This document shows positions 1 to 7,725 of a stretch of 31,691 bases of DNA, in pieces. Source of the DNA: a virus; IMG/VR virus record IMGVR_UViG_3300042905_004909, positions 1 to 31,691 of that record; one strand, written 5' to 3'. Position numbers and translations under genes: made by a program. The notes under the pieces were generated by a model that was not told the origin of the DNA, made no database searches, and saw nothing but the letters and a program-made list of their open reading frames with translations. How positions within the stretch are numbered: position 1 is the first letter of the stretch; the number at the start of each line of letters is the position of its first letter.

Positions 1-45
1 TCCTTCGAAGAGGACGACTGGCCCATTCCCCATGGGAATTGCTAA
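1..45 (+). CDS. 3' end of upstream gene, probably the PHP-domain part of a split DnaE
   Basis: An open frame enters from the left edge in frame 1 and stops at TAA 43-45, giving SFEEDDWPIPHGNC. The stop shares its last base with the ATG of the polymerase gene (TAATG). In full-length DnaE proteins the stretch joining the PHP domain to the palm reads like 'FP(x)PEG' followed directly by the residues with which the next gene begins. WPIPHGN fits that position, so I infer that the upstream gene encodes the N-terminal PHP portion. Only 14 residues are visible, so this rests on a short match and on position. An acidic C-terminal tail of some other replication protein is an alternative. Confidence 0.45.
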   Translation, partial: SFEEDDWPIPHGNC

Positions 46-2570
46 TGTCGGAACAAGACTTATATCTTAGATTTAAAGCCGAGAAGGGTCTCGAGCAAAG
101 AGGTTTGGCGGGCAAGGAAGAGTATGTTCAGCGACTCAAGGTTGAATTAGAAGACATCTCAGTAATGAATTTTACTTCTTACTTCTTGGTCGTAGCTGAC
201 TATGTGGGCTGGGCGAAGAAGCAAGGTATCCCAGTTGGGCCAGGAAGAGGTTCTGGTGTGGGCTCTCTTGTAGCTTATTGCTTGAAAATCACAGATGCAG
301 ATCCAATAAAGTATGGGCTCCTTTGGGAAAGATTTTTGAATCGTGGTCGGATATCAATGCCAGACTTTGATATTGACTTCTGTATGCGTAGACGCGGCGA
401 GGTTATCGAATACGTTGTCAACAAATATGGTAGCGAACAAGTAGCTCAGATTGGCACTACTGGTACAATGAGGGCTCGTCTTGCAATTAGAGATACGGCC
501 AGAGCGTTAGGACTCGATCCGGAAACTATTGATAGATATGGGAAGCTTGTTCCCGATGAAGCTAGAGGTGGCCAAGGAGATCACGCTGTTACTCTTGCCA
601 AATGTTTAGATCCCGATCCTCTATTCATCCAGTCGCACAAGGAGCAACTTGATAAATTCAAGATGGCCTATGACAGAGACAAGAGCTTTCACGAAGTCAT
701 TAATCGTGCTGTAGAAATTGAGGGAGTGCCAAAGTCAATAGGCACTCATGCAGCAGGTGTAGTTATATGGGATCGACCATTAGCAACTGTTGTCCCCCTT
801 GCTCGAACAAAAGAAGGCCTCCCTGCGACTCAGTGGTCTGATAAAGGGGTGGAGAGTATCGGGTTGGTCAAATATGACTTTCTTGGACTCCGGACACTTA
901 CTGTAATCGACGATACGATAAAGAATATTAAAGCTCGTACGGGTATCGAGATTGATTGGGATAAGATAGACGAGAATGACCCTGCTACTTTTGAGATGTT
1001 GTCTGAAGGGGATACTTTTGGTGTGTTCCAACTTGCTGAAGATGGTATGCGTGGGTTTACTAGAGATTTTAAGCCATCTTCTATTGAGGACATCGCGACT
1101 ATCTCGGCACTTTTCCGTCCTGGTCCTCTGGACAATGGTATGGTGTCTCAGGTCCTTAAAGTACGTCGAGGAGAAGTTGAGCCGTCTTACCCTATTGCCG
1201 GAATAAAACATATTCTTGAACCAACTAATGGTGTTCTTACTTACCAAGAACAGGTTCTTGCCATAGCTCGAGCAGTAGCTGGCTACAGCTTATCTGAAGC
1301 CGATCTTCTCAGAAGAGCTATTGGTAAGAAGCAACCTGTTGAGATGGCTGCTCAAAAAGAGAAGTTCATTACAGGGATGCTAGCTTCTGCGTATACTAGA
1401 TCCGTAGGAGCGGAGCTCTTCGGAGTCATCGAGCGGTTCGCCGACTATTGTTTGAATAAGTCACATGCTATTGCCTACAGTATCATCAGTTTTAGAACTG
1501 CTTATTTGAAAAGGCATTACCCTGCAGATTTCTTTGCGGCGAATATGTCTAACTGGGATGAACTAGACAGAATTAGACCATTCATTGTAGATGCTAAGAA
1601 ACATGGTGTTAAAGTTCTTTGTCCGGATATAAATGAGTCTGGACTAAACTTCACCGTGGTAGATAAGAACACAATTCGTTTTGGTCTAACTGCCATTAGG
1701 GGATGTGGAGACTCGGCAATTGCTGATGTTTTAAGATGGCGCACCCATTATGGAAAGTTCCAAAACCTCATAGGTTTCTGTAAGAGCATCAATCCAACCT
1801 TGGTAAGAAAGAACAATATTATTGCTCTTGCCCAAGGTGGGGCTTTCGATGAGATCGAACCAAGTATGAATCGTCTTGAACTCTGTGAGTACATCCCTCT
1901 AGTTATGGATGCTGTCAGAGCAGAACAAGAAGCTTTGAAAACGGGGCAGACAACTCTATTTGGAGATTTGTTTTCAGATGACTATGGAGGAATCGTTATC
2001 TCTAAGCCTAAAATCGACCTAGACAAAAGGAAGGTCTTAGATGCTGAGAAAGAGGTTCTTGGGCTGCATCTTTCTGGCAGTCTGTTGGACGAGCTTGCTC
2101 CTATCAAGGAAGCTCGAAATATCGATGAAATCGCGAGTATTGAACTTCCTGATTTATATGTAACATTGCTGGCAACAATTTCTGAAGTTGTTATTCGCAA
2201 TGGGCAAAAAGGTCAATTCGCAATGCTTACTTTAGATGATGAGTCAGGGACAATCCCTGCTAAAGTTTGGAGTAATATATATGCAAACTGTGCGGCTGAT
2301 ATTTATGAAGGCGCGTGTGTCGTCATAACTGGACGTACTAATATATATCGTAGCTTGGAGATTGTTGTAGATAGTATTTCTTTAGCTTCTAAAGAATTGG
2401 ATCGTACTTCAAAACCAGTTACGATTAATAGATTGACTTTTCCTATGGTGAATAAGATAACTTCACTTCCGCAAGGGAAAGTACCAATTGATTTAGAGAT
2501 TGGAAATTTTCGATATCGATTGGGGCATTTTAGTTTGCCACAAGGATTTGTTAGTCAACTAGAGAGGTAA
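45..2570 (+). CDS. dnaE: DNA polymerase III alpha subunit (C-family), palm to C-terminus, lacking the PHP domain
   Basis: This is a replicative C-family DNA polymerase of 841 residues from ATG 45; a TTG at 39 is an in-frame alternative. The palm is complete: the GPGRGSG loop at about 65-71, the catalytic pair in PDFDIDFC (D109, D111) and the third aspartate in LVKYDFLGLRT (D278). Fingers motifs follow (ALFRPGPL, LEPTNGVLTYQEQ, RRAIGKK, LNKSHA), then helix-hairpin-helix material, a QTTLF clamp-binding type motif at 635-639 and an OB fold at about 702-773. About 68 residues follow the OB fold, so the tau-binding tail of bacterial alpha is shortened. The roughly 270-residue PHP domain is absent, and the protein begins exactly where the palm linker starts in full-length DnaE. 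The TAATG overlap with the upstream frame suggests translational coupling. It heads a replication operon with a phosphoesterase and a primase-helicase. Identity is very secure; the split is discussed in the findings. Confidence 0.95.
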   Translation: MSEQDLYLRFKAEKGLEQRGLAGKEEYVQRLKVELEDISVMNFTSYFLVVADYVGWAKKQGIPVGPGRGSGVGSLVAYCLKITDADPIKYGLLWERFLNRGRISMPDFDIDFCMRRRGEVIEYVVNKYGSEQVAQIGTTGTMRARLAIRDTARALGLDPETIDRYGKLVPDEARGGQGDHAVTLAKCLDPDPLFIQSHKEQLDKFKMAYDRDKSFHEVINRAVEIEGVPKSIGTHAAGVVIWDRPLATVVPLARTKEGLPATQWSDKGVESIGLVKYDFLGLRTLTVIDDTIKNIKARTGIEIDWDKIDENDPATFEMLSEGDTFGVFQLAEDGMRGFTRDFKPSSIEDIATISALFRPGPLDNGMVSQVLKVRRGEVEPSYPIAGIKHILEPTNGVLTYQEQVLAIARAVAGYSLSEADLLRRAIGKKQPVEMAAQKEKFITGMLASAYTRSVGAELFGVIERFADYCLNKSHAIAYSIISFRTAYLKRHYPADFFAANMSNWDELDRIRPFIVDAKKHGVKVLCPDINESGLNFTVVDKNTIRFGLTAIRGCGDSAIADVLRWRTHYGKFQNLIGFCKSINPTLVRKNNIIALAQGGAFDEIEPSMNRLELCEYIPLVMDAVRAEQEALKTGQTTLFGDLFSDDYGGIVISKPKIDLDKRKVLDAEKEVLGLHLSGSLLDELAPIKEARNIDEIASIELPDLYVTLLATISEVVIRNGQKGQFAMLTLDDESGTIPAKVWSNIYANCAADIYEGACVVITGRTNIYRSLEIVVDSISLASKELDRTSKPVTINRLTFPMVNKITSLPQGKVPIDLEIGNFRYRLGHFSLPQGFVSQLER

Positions 2571-2574
2571 AACG

Positions 2575-3672
2575 ATGGAATGGACAGAGGAACAAAAGAA
2601 GTTTGTTCGTCAGGTACTTGGCAGGCTTGGCCAGAGGACTAGTGCTCAGCATATGAGCTTCCTCCTAAAGAGGCATCTAAAGTTAGATGTGGCCCCTGAT
2701 CCGGTGGGTGCACTGATGAGAGAGCTGGAGGAAGCCCCACCACAAGCTTCTTTGGCTCCAATTCCACCACAACATAAGCCGCGAGATCTCAGAGGTGTCT
2801 GTGCCGATATCATCAATGAAGCAAAAGAGATTTTGCGGAAAGATGGTCTGCATAAGGTCGAAGTAAAACATAAGCTGAATGGCCTTTCGGCCTTGCTTTG
2901 TCTCTCTGATCTCCACTTCGGTGAAGTCATCCGAGTTAACGACCATGTTGTTTTTGACCTGGATGAAGCAAATGAAAGGCTTAGTAGTATCGTAGATCAA
3001 TTCATTGCTGCTCCTGAATTAGATGGCTACGATGTTGATGAATGTGTTGTTCTTCTTGCTGGTGATATTATTGATGGTGAGATGATATACCCGGCGCAAG
3101 CGCATGAAACTCAAGGTCATGCCTTTGATCAAATAAAAGAAGCTACCATTTCCATATGGAATGTCTTAGTTAGACTGGCTGAGAAGTTCCCTGTTGTCAG
3201 GGTCCATTGTGTGCCTGGCAATCATGGACGAACAACAAAGTACCATCACCAAATGACCAACTGGGATAATGCTTTGTATTTTGGTCTACAGCTATTAGCT
3301 AATATGGCTGAAGGAAATATTGAAGTTCACACACCACTGCAAATGTGGACAGACTTTAAGGTCAGGGGGTGGAAGATTCACTCTCGCCATATTGGTGTTG
3401 TTCAGGCCAGCACGGCTGGTCCAGCAAAGCGTGTGATGACTTGGCTAGATAGTCACAATGCAGATCTGTTCTTCTATGGGCATTTTCATTGTCCGGAAAT
3501 GTTCTCCAGTGGAACACGTCGTATTTTTAAGAACGGAGCATTGCCTCCAATAAATGATTTCGCGGAAAACTTAGGTTTTCCTGATGGCACAGGTCAGTGG
3601 ATGGTTGGAATCTCAGATAAAGAATCTGTTGCTTTCTCAAAAATCCTAATACCTATTGCCGAGGTAGATTAA
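2575..3672 (+). CDS. Calcineurin-like metallophosphoesterase with helical N-terminal extension
   Basis: A 365-residue protein with the full two-metal phosphoesterase signature: SDLHFGE (D112, H114), AGDIIDGE (D164, D167), VPGNHGR (N216, H217), an IHSRH segment near 268-272 and the closing YGHFH (H303, H305). About 100 residues precede the catalytic core, including a predicted helical stretch and a proline-rich linker near 54-68. The family hydrolyses phosphomono- or diesters, and some members (Mre11/SbcD, the small subunit of archaeal PolD) are DNA nucleases. The substrate cannot be read from the sequence. It starts 4 bases after the polymerase stop with an AGAGAGG-type ribosome site overlapping that gene's end, so the two are probably co-expressed. 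A role in DNA metabolism or proofreading is inference. No SbcC-like partner is seen beside it. Confidence 0.88.
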   Translation: MEWTEEQKKFVRQVLGRLGQRTSAQHMSFLLKRHLKLDVAPDPVGALMRELEEAPPQASLAPIPPQHKPRDLRGVCADIINEAKEILRKDGLHKVEVKHKLNGLSALLCLSDLHFGEVIRVNDHVVFDLDEANERLSSIVDQFIAAPELDGYDVDECVVLLAGDIIDGEMIYPAQAHETQGHAFDQIKEATISIWNVLVRLAEKFPVVRVHCVPGNHGRTTKYHHQMTNWDNALYFGLQLLANMAEGNIEVHTPLQMWTDFKVRGWKIHSRHIGVVQASTAGPAKRVMTWLDSHNADLFFYGHFHCPEMFSSGTRRIFKNGALPPINDFAENLGFPDGTGQWMVGISDKESVAFSKILIPIAEVD

Positions 3673-3674
3673 CA

Positions 3675-4007
3675 TTGGCAAATAAGTTTGAACTAGATTT
3701 TGATAAGACGGGTCCTAATGGTGAATTGATTGCTAGATTACAAGTACAACTTGATGCTCTAAAGCAATGGGCTCGCGTTGTCGAGATGAGACAGAATCAG
3801 CTACAGCAAGGAATCCTTACAATGGTAGGGAACTTTGAAGCTCTTGCTGCTATATTAGTTAATAAGCAGGAAGTAACTGAACAGGCTATAACCGAAGGCC
3901 GAGATGCATTTATGCAGAAAGTACGAGAACTTCAGGAAGAGCAAATGGCTGCAGCTCAGAAGAAGCCTGAACTCTGGACACCAAATAAGATTGTACCGGT
4001 GGACTAA
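3675..4007 (+). CDS. Small helical protein of unknown function in the replication operon
   Basis: A 110-residue protein starting at TTG 3675, two bases after the phosphoesterase stop, with GAGG at 3661-3664 as the likely ribosome site. I do not recognise a family. From about residue 17 to 95 it is rich in Gln, Glu, Leu, Ala and Met and looks almost wholly helical, with heptad-like spacing that would suit a coiled coil or helical bundle. The C-terminal 15 residues are Pro-rich (ELWTPNKIVPVD). The position between the phosphoesterase and the primase-helicase suggests an accessory replication role, perhaps a small oligomerising or loading factor, but nothing in the sequence proves this. Confidence 0.75.
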   Translation: MANKFELDFDKTGPNGELIARLQVQLDALKQWARVVEMRQNQLQQGILTMVGNFEALAAILVNKQEVTEQAITEGRDAFMQKVRELQEEQMAAAQKKPELWTPNKIVPVD

Positions 4008-4010
4008 AGA

Positions 4011-6611
4011 ATGAAAGTGGAAAATGTCGAAGAGGCTCTAGGTAGTCTCAGGTCCCATCTCTTTACCTATATGATAGAAGAGGGGATTTATCAGTCTGAT
4101 AGTCCGAAACCTCGAGACTATTTCCTATGTCCCAATCCCAATCATAAGGAAACAGGTGCATCAGCTCATCTTTTAAGCTCAGGCATAAAAGGTTATTGCC
4201 ATGGATGCAACAGGACTTTTGATATACTGACACTAAATCATTGGAAGAATGGCGCTCCAATTTCTGGAGCTGGTTTTATTACCAATAATTTAATGCCATT
4301 ATGCCAGCGTTTCAATGTACCCTTTGAGCTTGGTGATCTGACAGAAGAAGACAGATTCAAGATTGATGCTTATCATGCATGTCGTATTGCTGCTGACTAT
4401 ATAGCTAATCAGCCATGGTCCGATCCTCTCAAAGCTTATGTGGAAGAACGTGGGTTGACCATCCCGTTCTGTAAATCCATGGGGATCGGTACAATTCCTG
4501 ACTATCAAAAGTTTGAAGACTTTATGAAGGAGAAGTACACGACTGTATTTCTTCGGGAAGCAAGCTTTCTAAGACCAGGAATGTTTGGGGCCAATAATGT
4601 AATCTTCCCGATTAAGGATACTTCTGGTGCCCCTGTAGGCTTTATTTCCAGGGATCTTAAATGGGAAGAGAAGCATAAGGCCTGGGTCGACAAGGGCAAG
4701 CTTGGAGCCCCTCCACGAAAGTATGATTCTACAAGTGAAACAAATAGAATTTACTTTAAGCGTGATCTCCTCTTCGGCTTGTCTGATGCAATACAGTCCA
4801 AGAATGAAGATGAGCCTCTTTATATTTTTGAAGGACAATTTGACTGGGCTATTGCTTTGGCAAATGGTCTGAAGAATTGTATTGCCCTTGGTGGCAAAGT
4901 TCTGACTCCACAACATCTGACCATCTTGAGGAAGTATAAGTTTAGCCACTTAGTTCTCGTTCTTGATGGTGATAATAGTGGGCGGACGGCAACACGAGAG
5001 CTGCTATTAGGGACCAAAGAAGCTCCGGGGATGTTGACATCAGCAACCTTTTTCAAGGTATCAGTTGTAACTCTCCCAGAGAATGAAGACCCCAATTCGT
5101 TTATTCGAGTTAAGGGTATTGAGGCCTTTACTGCTCTCCCCCTGGTTGATTCTTTCACTTGGGCTCTTGGCAATCAAGATGCCGACCAAGATCCTGTCAA
5201 GACTTGCGAAATAATGATTCCATTCATCCTCTCTGAATCTAATGTGATTCGCAGAGAGCAAATGATTCGAGTCCTCTCGGAGGCCACTGGCAGCTCGATA
5301 AGGGCGATTGAAGATGAGTTGATACGCCGTGCTGATGTATCTGCTTCTGAGGTCGAGAGAGAGAAGCAGGCTATCGCAGAAGACCTGATTCGACAGCTTC
5401 AGTATAAAGATGGAGCCAGTGAGCAAATTCTCCGAGTAGCGCTAGAGCGAATGGAAGAAGTCGATAAGATTCGGACGTTGGATCCGTTGAGTGTTGATGA
5501 AACTCTTTCTGCTCTTGATATGCAAATTGAACAAGAAGCTACACTCGAAGGTCCTTCAGGATTTAGATTCAAGCGTCTTACTAATTTGCAAACTGCTTTG
5601 AATGGTGACGTGAAGGGAACTGTTCTGGCTATTGGTGGTGTCCCGAATACTGGCAAGTCAGCCTTGATGTCTCAATTGGCAGATGAGTTGGTTGAGTGCA
5701 ATGAAGATAGCGTAGTCATTCTGCATACTATTGACGACAACCGTATTCAAATGAATAGACGGTTAGCTGTACAGTTTGCAGTGCAGGAAGCTATCCGCAT
5801 CGGTTCTCCAATGGCAGAGAAGCTTACTCTGAATAAGATGGCCAATCCGAAATTCTGGATTGAGCAATATCCAACTGAGCATAAGGACCTGATGGAGTTG
5901 CGTGACTTTGGCTATGACAGACTTCGTCACTTCATCAAGGAGGAGCGCCTTCATATCAAAGACATGACTCATGGTGCGACTATTGTCTTCTTAGAGAAGA
6001 TGGTGAAGAGGGCTGTTGCTGATTATCCTGGTAAACGGATTGTTGTCATTTTAGATAACTTCCATAAGACGCAAGACTTTGCCACTCAGGATGAACGTAC
6101 AGCCACTAAGCGCAAGTCTCAGTTCTTGAAGACTAATATAGCACAGGGATATGGTGTGACTATTTTCTCTACCTTTGAATATAAGAAGATCGAGACTGGC
6201 AATCGCCCAACGAATAATGATCTGAGAGAAGCTGTTAATATTGAATACGATATTAACTACTTGGAGCATTTGTTCAATCCGCTGAAGGCTGCCAGAGATA
6301 CAGGCAATGAGGAGAAGTGCTTATTGTGGCATGGACATCCTTTGAATAAGCTTCCTATTATCGAGGGGAGTGTGGGTAAGAACAAGGTTAATGACTTAAC
6401 GCCAACTCATTACTATAAGTTCTATCCGGCACAATCTAGATATGAGGTAGTAAGTCCAGAAGAAGCTATGGCAATTATAGAATCAAATAGAATTGATGTA
6501 GCTCGAGAGGAAGGAAGGTCTGTGGTTTGGAAGGGCGGAAAGAAGATTGAAGTCCCCCAGGAAACAGGCCTCACACGTTTAACGGGGATGGACGATGTCA
6601 TTCCATTCTAA
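4011..6611 (+). CDS. Bifunctional DNA primase-helicase (T7 gp4-like architecture)
   Basis: An 866-residue protein that should synthesise primers and unwind DNA at the fork. The N-terminal zinc-binding primase domain has C40, H45, C63 and C66 (CPNPNH and CHGC). A TOPRIM fold follows, with YIFEGQFD near 270-279 (catalytic Glu) and LVLDGDNSGR near 316-324 (metal aspartates). After a linker comes a RecA-like DnaB-class helicase domain, with Walker A GGVPNTGKSA near 542-551 and a Walker B ending in ILDN near 678-682. Primase and helicase on one chain are known from T7 gp4 and relatives. The extreme C-terminus is GMDDVIPF, strikingly like the SSB C-terminal peptide. It starts 3 bases after the preceding stop in the replication operon. 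Function is secure. Confidence 0.93.
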   Translation: MKVENVEEALGSLRSHLFTYMIEEGIYQSDSPKPRDYFLCPNPNHKETGASAHLLSSGIKGYCHGCNRTFDILTLNHWKNGAPISGAGFITNNLMPLCQRFNVPFELGDLTEEDRFKIDAYHACRIAADYIANQPWSDPLKAYVEERGLTIPFCKSMGIGTIPDYQKFEDFMKEKYTTVFLREASFLRPGMFGANNVIFPIKDTSGAPVGFISRDLKWEEKHKAWVDKGKLGAPPRKYDSTSETNRIYFKRDLLFGLSDAIQSKNEDEPLYIFEGQFDWAIALANGLKNCIALGGKVLTPQHLTILRKYKFSHLVLVLDGDNSGRTATRELLLGTKEAPGMLTSATFFKVSVVTLPENEDPNSFIRVKGIEAFTALPLVDSFTWALGNQDADQDPVKTCEIMIPFILSESNVIRREQMIRVLSEATGSSIRAIEDELIRRADVSASEVEREKQAIAEDLIRQLQYKDGASEQILRVALERMEEVDKIRTLDPLSVDETLSALDMQIEQEATLEGPSGFRFKRLTNLQTALNGDVKGTVLAIGGVPNTGKSALMSQLADELVECNEDSVVILHTIDDNRIQMNRRLAVQFAVQEAIRIGSPMAEKLTLNKMANPKFWIEQYPTEHKDLMELRDFGYDRLRHFIKEERLHIKDMTHGATIVFLEKMVKRAVADYPGKRIVVILDNFHKTQDFATQDERTATKRKSQFLKTNIAQGYGVTIFSTFEYKKIETGNRPTNNDLREAVNIEYDINYLEHLFNPLKAARDTGNEEKCLLWHGHPLNKLPIIEGSVGKNKVNDLTPTHYYKFYPAQSRYEVVSPEEAMAIIESNRIDVAREEGRSVVWKGGKKIEVPQETGLTRLTGMDDVIPF

Positions 6612-6620
6612 GGTGGCTTA

Positions 6621-7568
6621 ATGAATGTTAATTTACTTTATAAGTTCATTGCTCTTATTGGTTTTGTTTTGTTGTTGGCTGTTGTTGCTAGTCTGTATCT
6701 TCGTAATGAACGTCTCGAACGAGTCGTCGAAACTATGGCGAAGGTTTCGGAAACGCAGGCTACAACGTTCAATCAGGCCTTAGGCAGAGCTGAAACAAAA
6801 ATTGATGCAACTGGCGAACTTATAAAAACTTTGGCTCAAACTATCCCAGAGGATATTAGGAGAGACCTAGATGAGCGAGATGCAGAAATTATTACTATCG
6901 CAACAGCTCGTTTTGGAACAAGCTCTCGAGGCAGCGGACGAGCAAGTGTCGTTTTGGCGACGCCTGAAAGAGCAGGACCCACAGCGGTATCAGGAACTCA
7001 AGGAACGCTTGAAGCGCCGTTACAAGGAGCTTGCGATACCGGACCGTATAAGTGGACCTTTGGAGACTGGAGAATCACAGGAAACTTAATGGCTTACTGT
7101 GGTGGGCCTGGTAAGTTTGAGTATGAACTTAATCAAAAGTTTGAACTGGTTCAGGTATCTGGAGATGATGACAGCAGCTATATAAACCTCTATGAACTCG
7201 ATGCTGATGGTAAGCGATTACCAAAAGCAACAGTCGAGAAATTCAATGTGTTCAAGAAGGCGCCACAACTAGACCAGTTCTATTGGTGGGCTCCACACTT
7301 GGATATTGCTGGGAGCGTGAATCATGAAAGAGCATTGGGTGGTGAAATGGCTGTCAGCTTTATGGGTTACGGCAAAACTACTAATGATCTTTCTTGGCGC
7401 TTTCTTAGAGGTGGTGCTGTCTATAGCTCTGATATTGGCGCTGTTCTGTGTCCTGTATCTTATAATGTAGGTGAGCCTCTCCCCCTGCTAAGTAACGTTT
7501 GGTTGTCTCCGTGTTATCAATACTTGAATGATCATGGAGTCTCTTTAAGTGTAGGAGCTCAACTGTAA
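6621..7568 (+). CDS. Membrane-anchored protein with coiled coil and unknown C-terminal domain
   Basis: A 315-residue protein of unrecognised family. Residues about 5-27 form one strongly hydrophobic segment followed by RNER, a likely N-terminal anchor with the rest outside the cytoplasm, or a signal anchor. Residues about 28-95 are heptad-like and charged. Residues about 96-137 are a Gly/Ser/Thr/Ala/Pro linker. From about 138 a folded, aromatic-rich domain begins (KWTFGDWRITG, then YELNQKFEL) and ends in a beta-like SVGAQL. Cysteines at the start of the domain and near the end could form disulfides if it is exported. The linker is read in another frame by the nested ORF at 6871-7089. A weak GGTGG lies upstream of the ATG. 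A cell-surface or lysis-related role is possible but unproven. Confidence 0.75.
   Translation: MNVNLLYKFIALIGFVLLLAVVASLYLRNERLERVVETMAKVSETQATTFNQALGRAETKIDATGELIKTLAQTIPEDIRRDLDERDAEIITIATARFGTSSRGSGRASVVLATPERAGPTAVSGTQGTLEAPLQGACDTGPYKWTFGDWRITGNLMAYCGGPGKFEYELNQKFELVQVSGDDDSSYINLYELDADGKRLPKATVEKFNVFKKAPQLDQFYWWAPHLDIAGSVNHERALGGEMAVSFMGYGKTTNDLSWRFLRGGAVYSSDIGAVLCPVSYNVGEPLPLLSNVWLSPCYQYLNDHGVSLSVGAQL
6871..7089 (+). CDS. Nested out-of-frame small gene encoding a charged helical protein
   Basis: A 72-residue ORF lying wholly inside the 6621-7568 gene in the +1 frame. It begins at ATG 6871, preceded by AGGAGAG at 6858-6864 with a 6-base spacer, a better ribosome site than that of the enclosing gene. 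The product is Glu/Gln/Arg/Lys/Leu-rich and looks helical throughout its first 55 residues (for example RRLKEQDPQRYQELKERL), ending in a short flexible tail. The ORF spans just the low-complexity linker of the enclosing protein and ends as the C-terminal domain starts, which is where dual coding would cost least. The function is unknown. Chance is possible, but the start signal and the protein-like composition argue for a real gene. Confidence 0.5.
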   Translation: MSEMQKLLLSQQLVLEQALEAADEQVSFWRRLKEQDPQRYQELKERLKRRYKELAIPDRISGPLETGESQET

Positions 7569-7584
7569 AGGAGCAAGGATTCAT

Positions 7585-7725
7585 ATGAACTTTAAAGATT
7601 TGTTAATTGATTCAGCGATACAAGCTGGTTTGGAAGTTCTTAAAGAACTGGGACAGCAACGCAAACAGCCAAGAGAGCCAAAGCCAAAGAAGTATAGAGT
7701 TAAGAAAAAGCCGGAGAAGAAATGA
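7585..7725 (+). CDS. 46-residue basic protein of unknown function
   Basis: A short ORF from ATG 7585 to TGA 7723-7725 fills the gap between two neighbours. AAGGAG at 7568-7573 and AAGGA at 7575-7579 provide ribosome sites, and its stop overlaps the next ATG (ATGA at 7722-7725). The first 20 residues form a likely amphipathic helix (MNFKDLLIDSAIQAGLEVLK). The last 22 are extremely basic, with alternating Lys, Pro and Arg (KPKKYRVKKKPEKK), and would suit binding to nucleic acid or to acidic surfaces. No family recognised. The overlap-coupled position makes a real gene likely despite its size. Confidence 0.65.
   Translation: MNFKDLLIDSAIQAGLEVLKELGQQRKQPREPKPKKYRVKKKPEKK

Noticed and set aside
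39-47. Programmed -1 frameshifting joining the upstream frame to the polymerase
   Set aside because: No slippery heptamer is seen around the stop at 43-45, and the TAATG arrangement explains expression by reinitiation. A sequencing error cannot be excluded and is covered in the finding.
780-1247. A 155-residue minus-strand ORF inside the polymerase gene
   Set aside because: The plus-strand polymerase is unambiguous here, and the antisense translation has no recognisable motifs. I found no support for it as a separate gene.
2575-6611. SbcCD-like (Mre11/Rad50) pair formed by the phosphoesterase and the large neighbouring protein
   Set aside because: The large neighbour is a primase-helicase with zinc, TOPRIM and DnaB-type motifs, with no long coiled coil or zinc hook.
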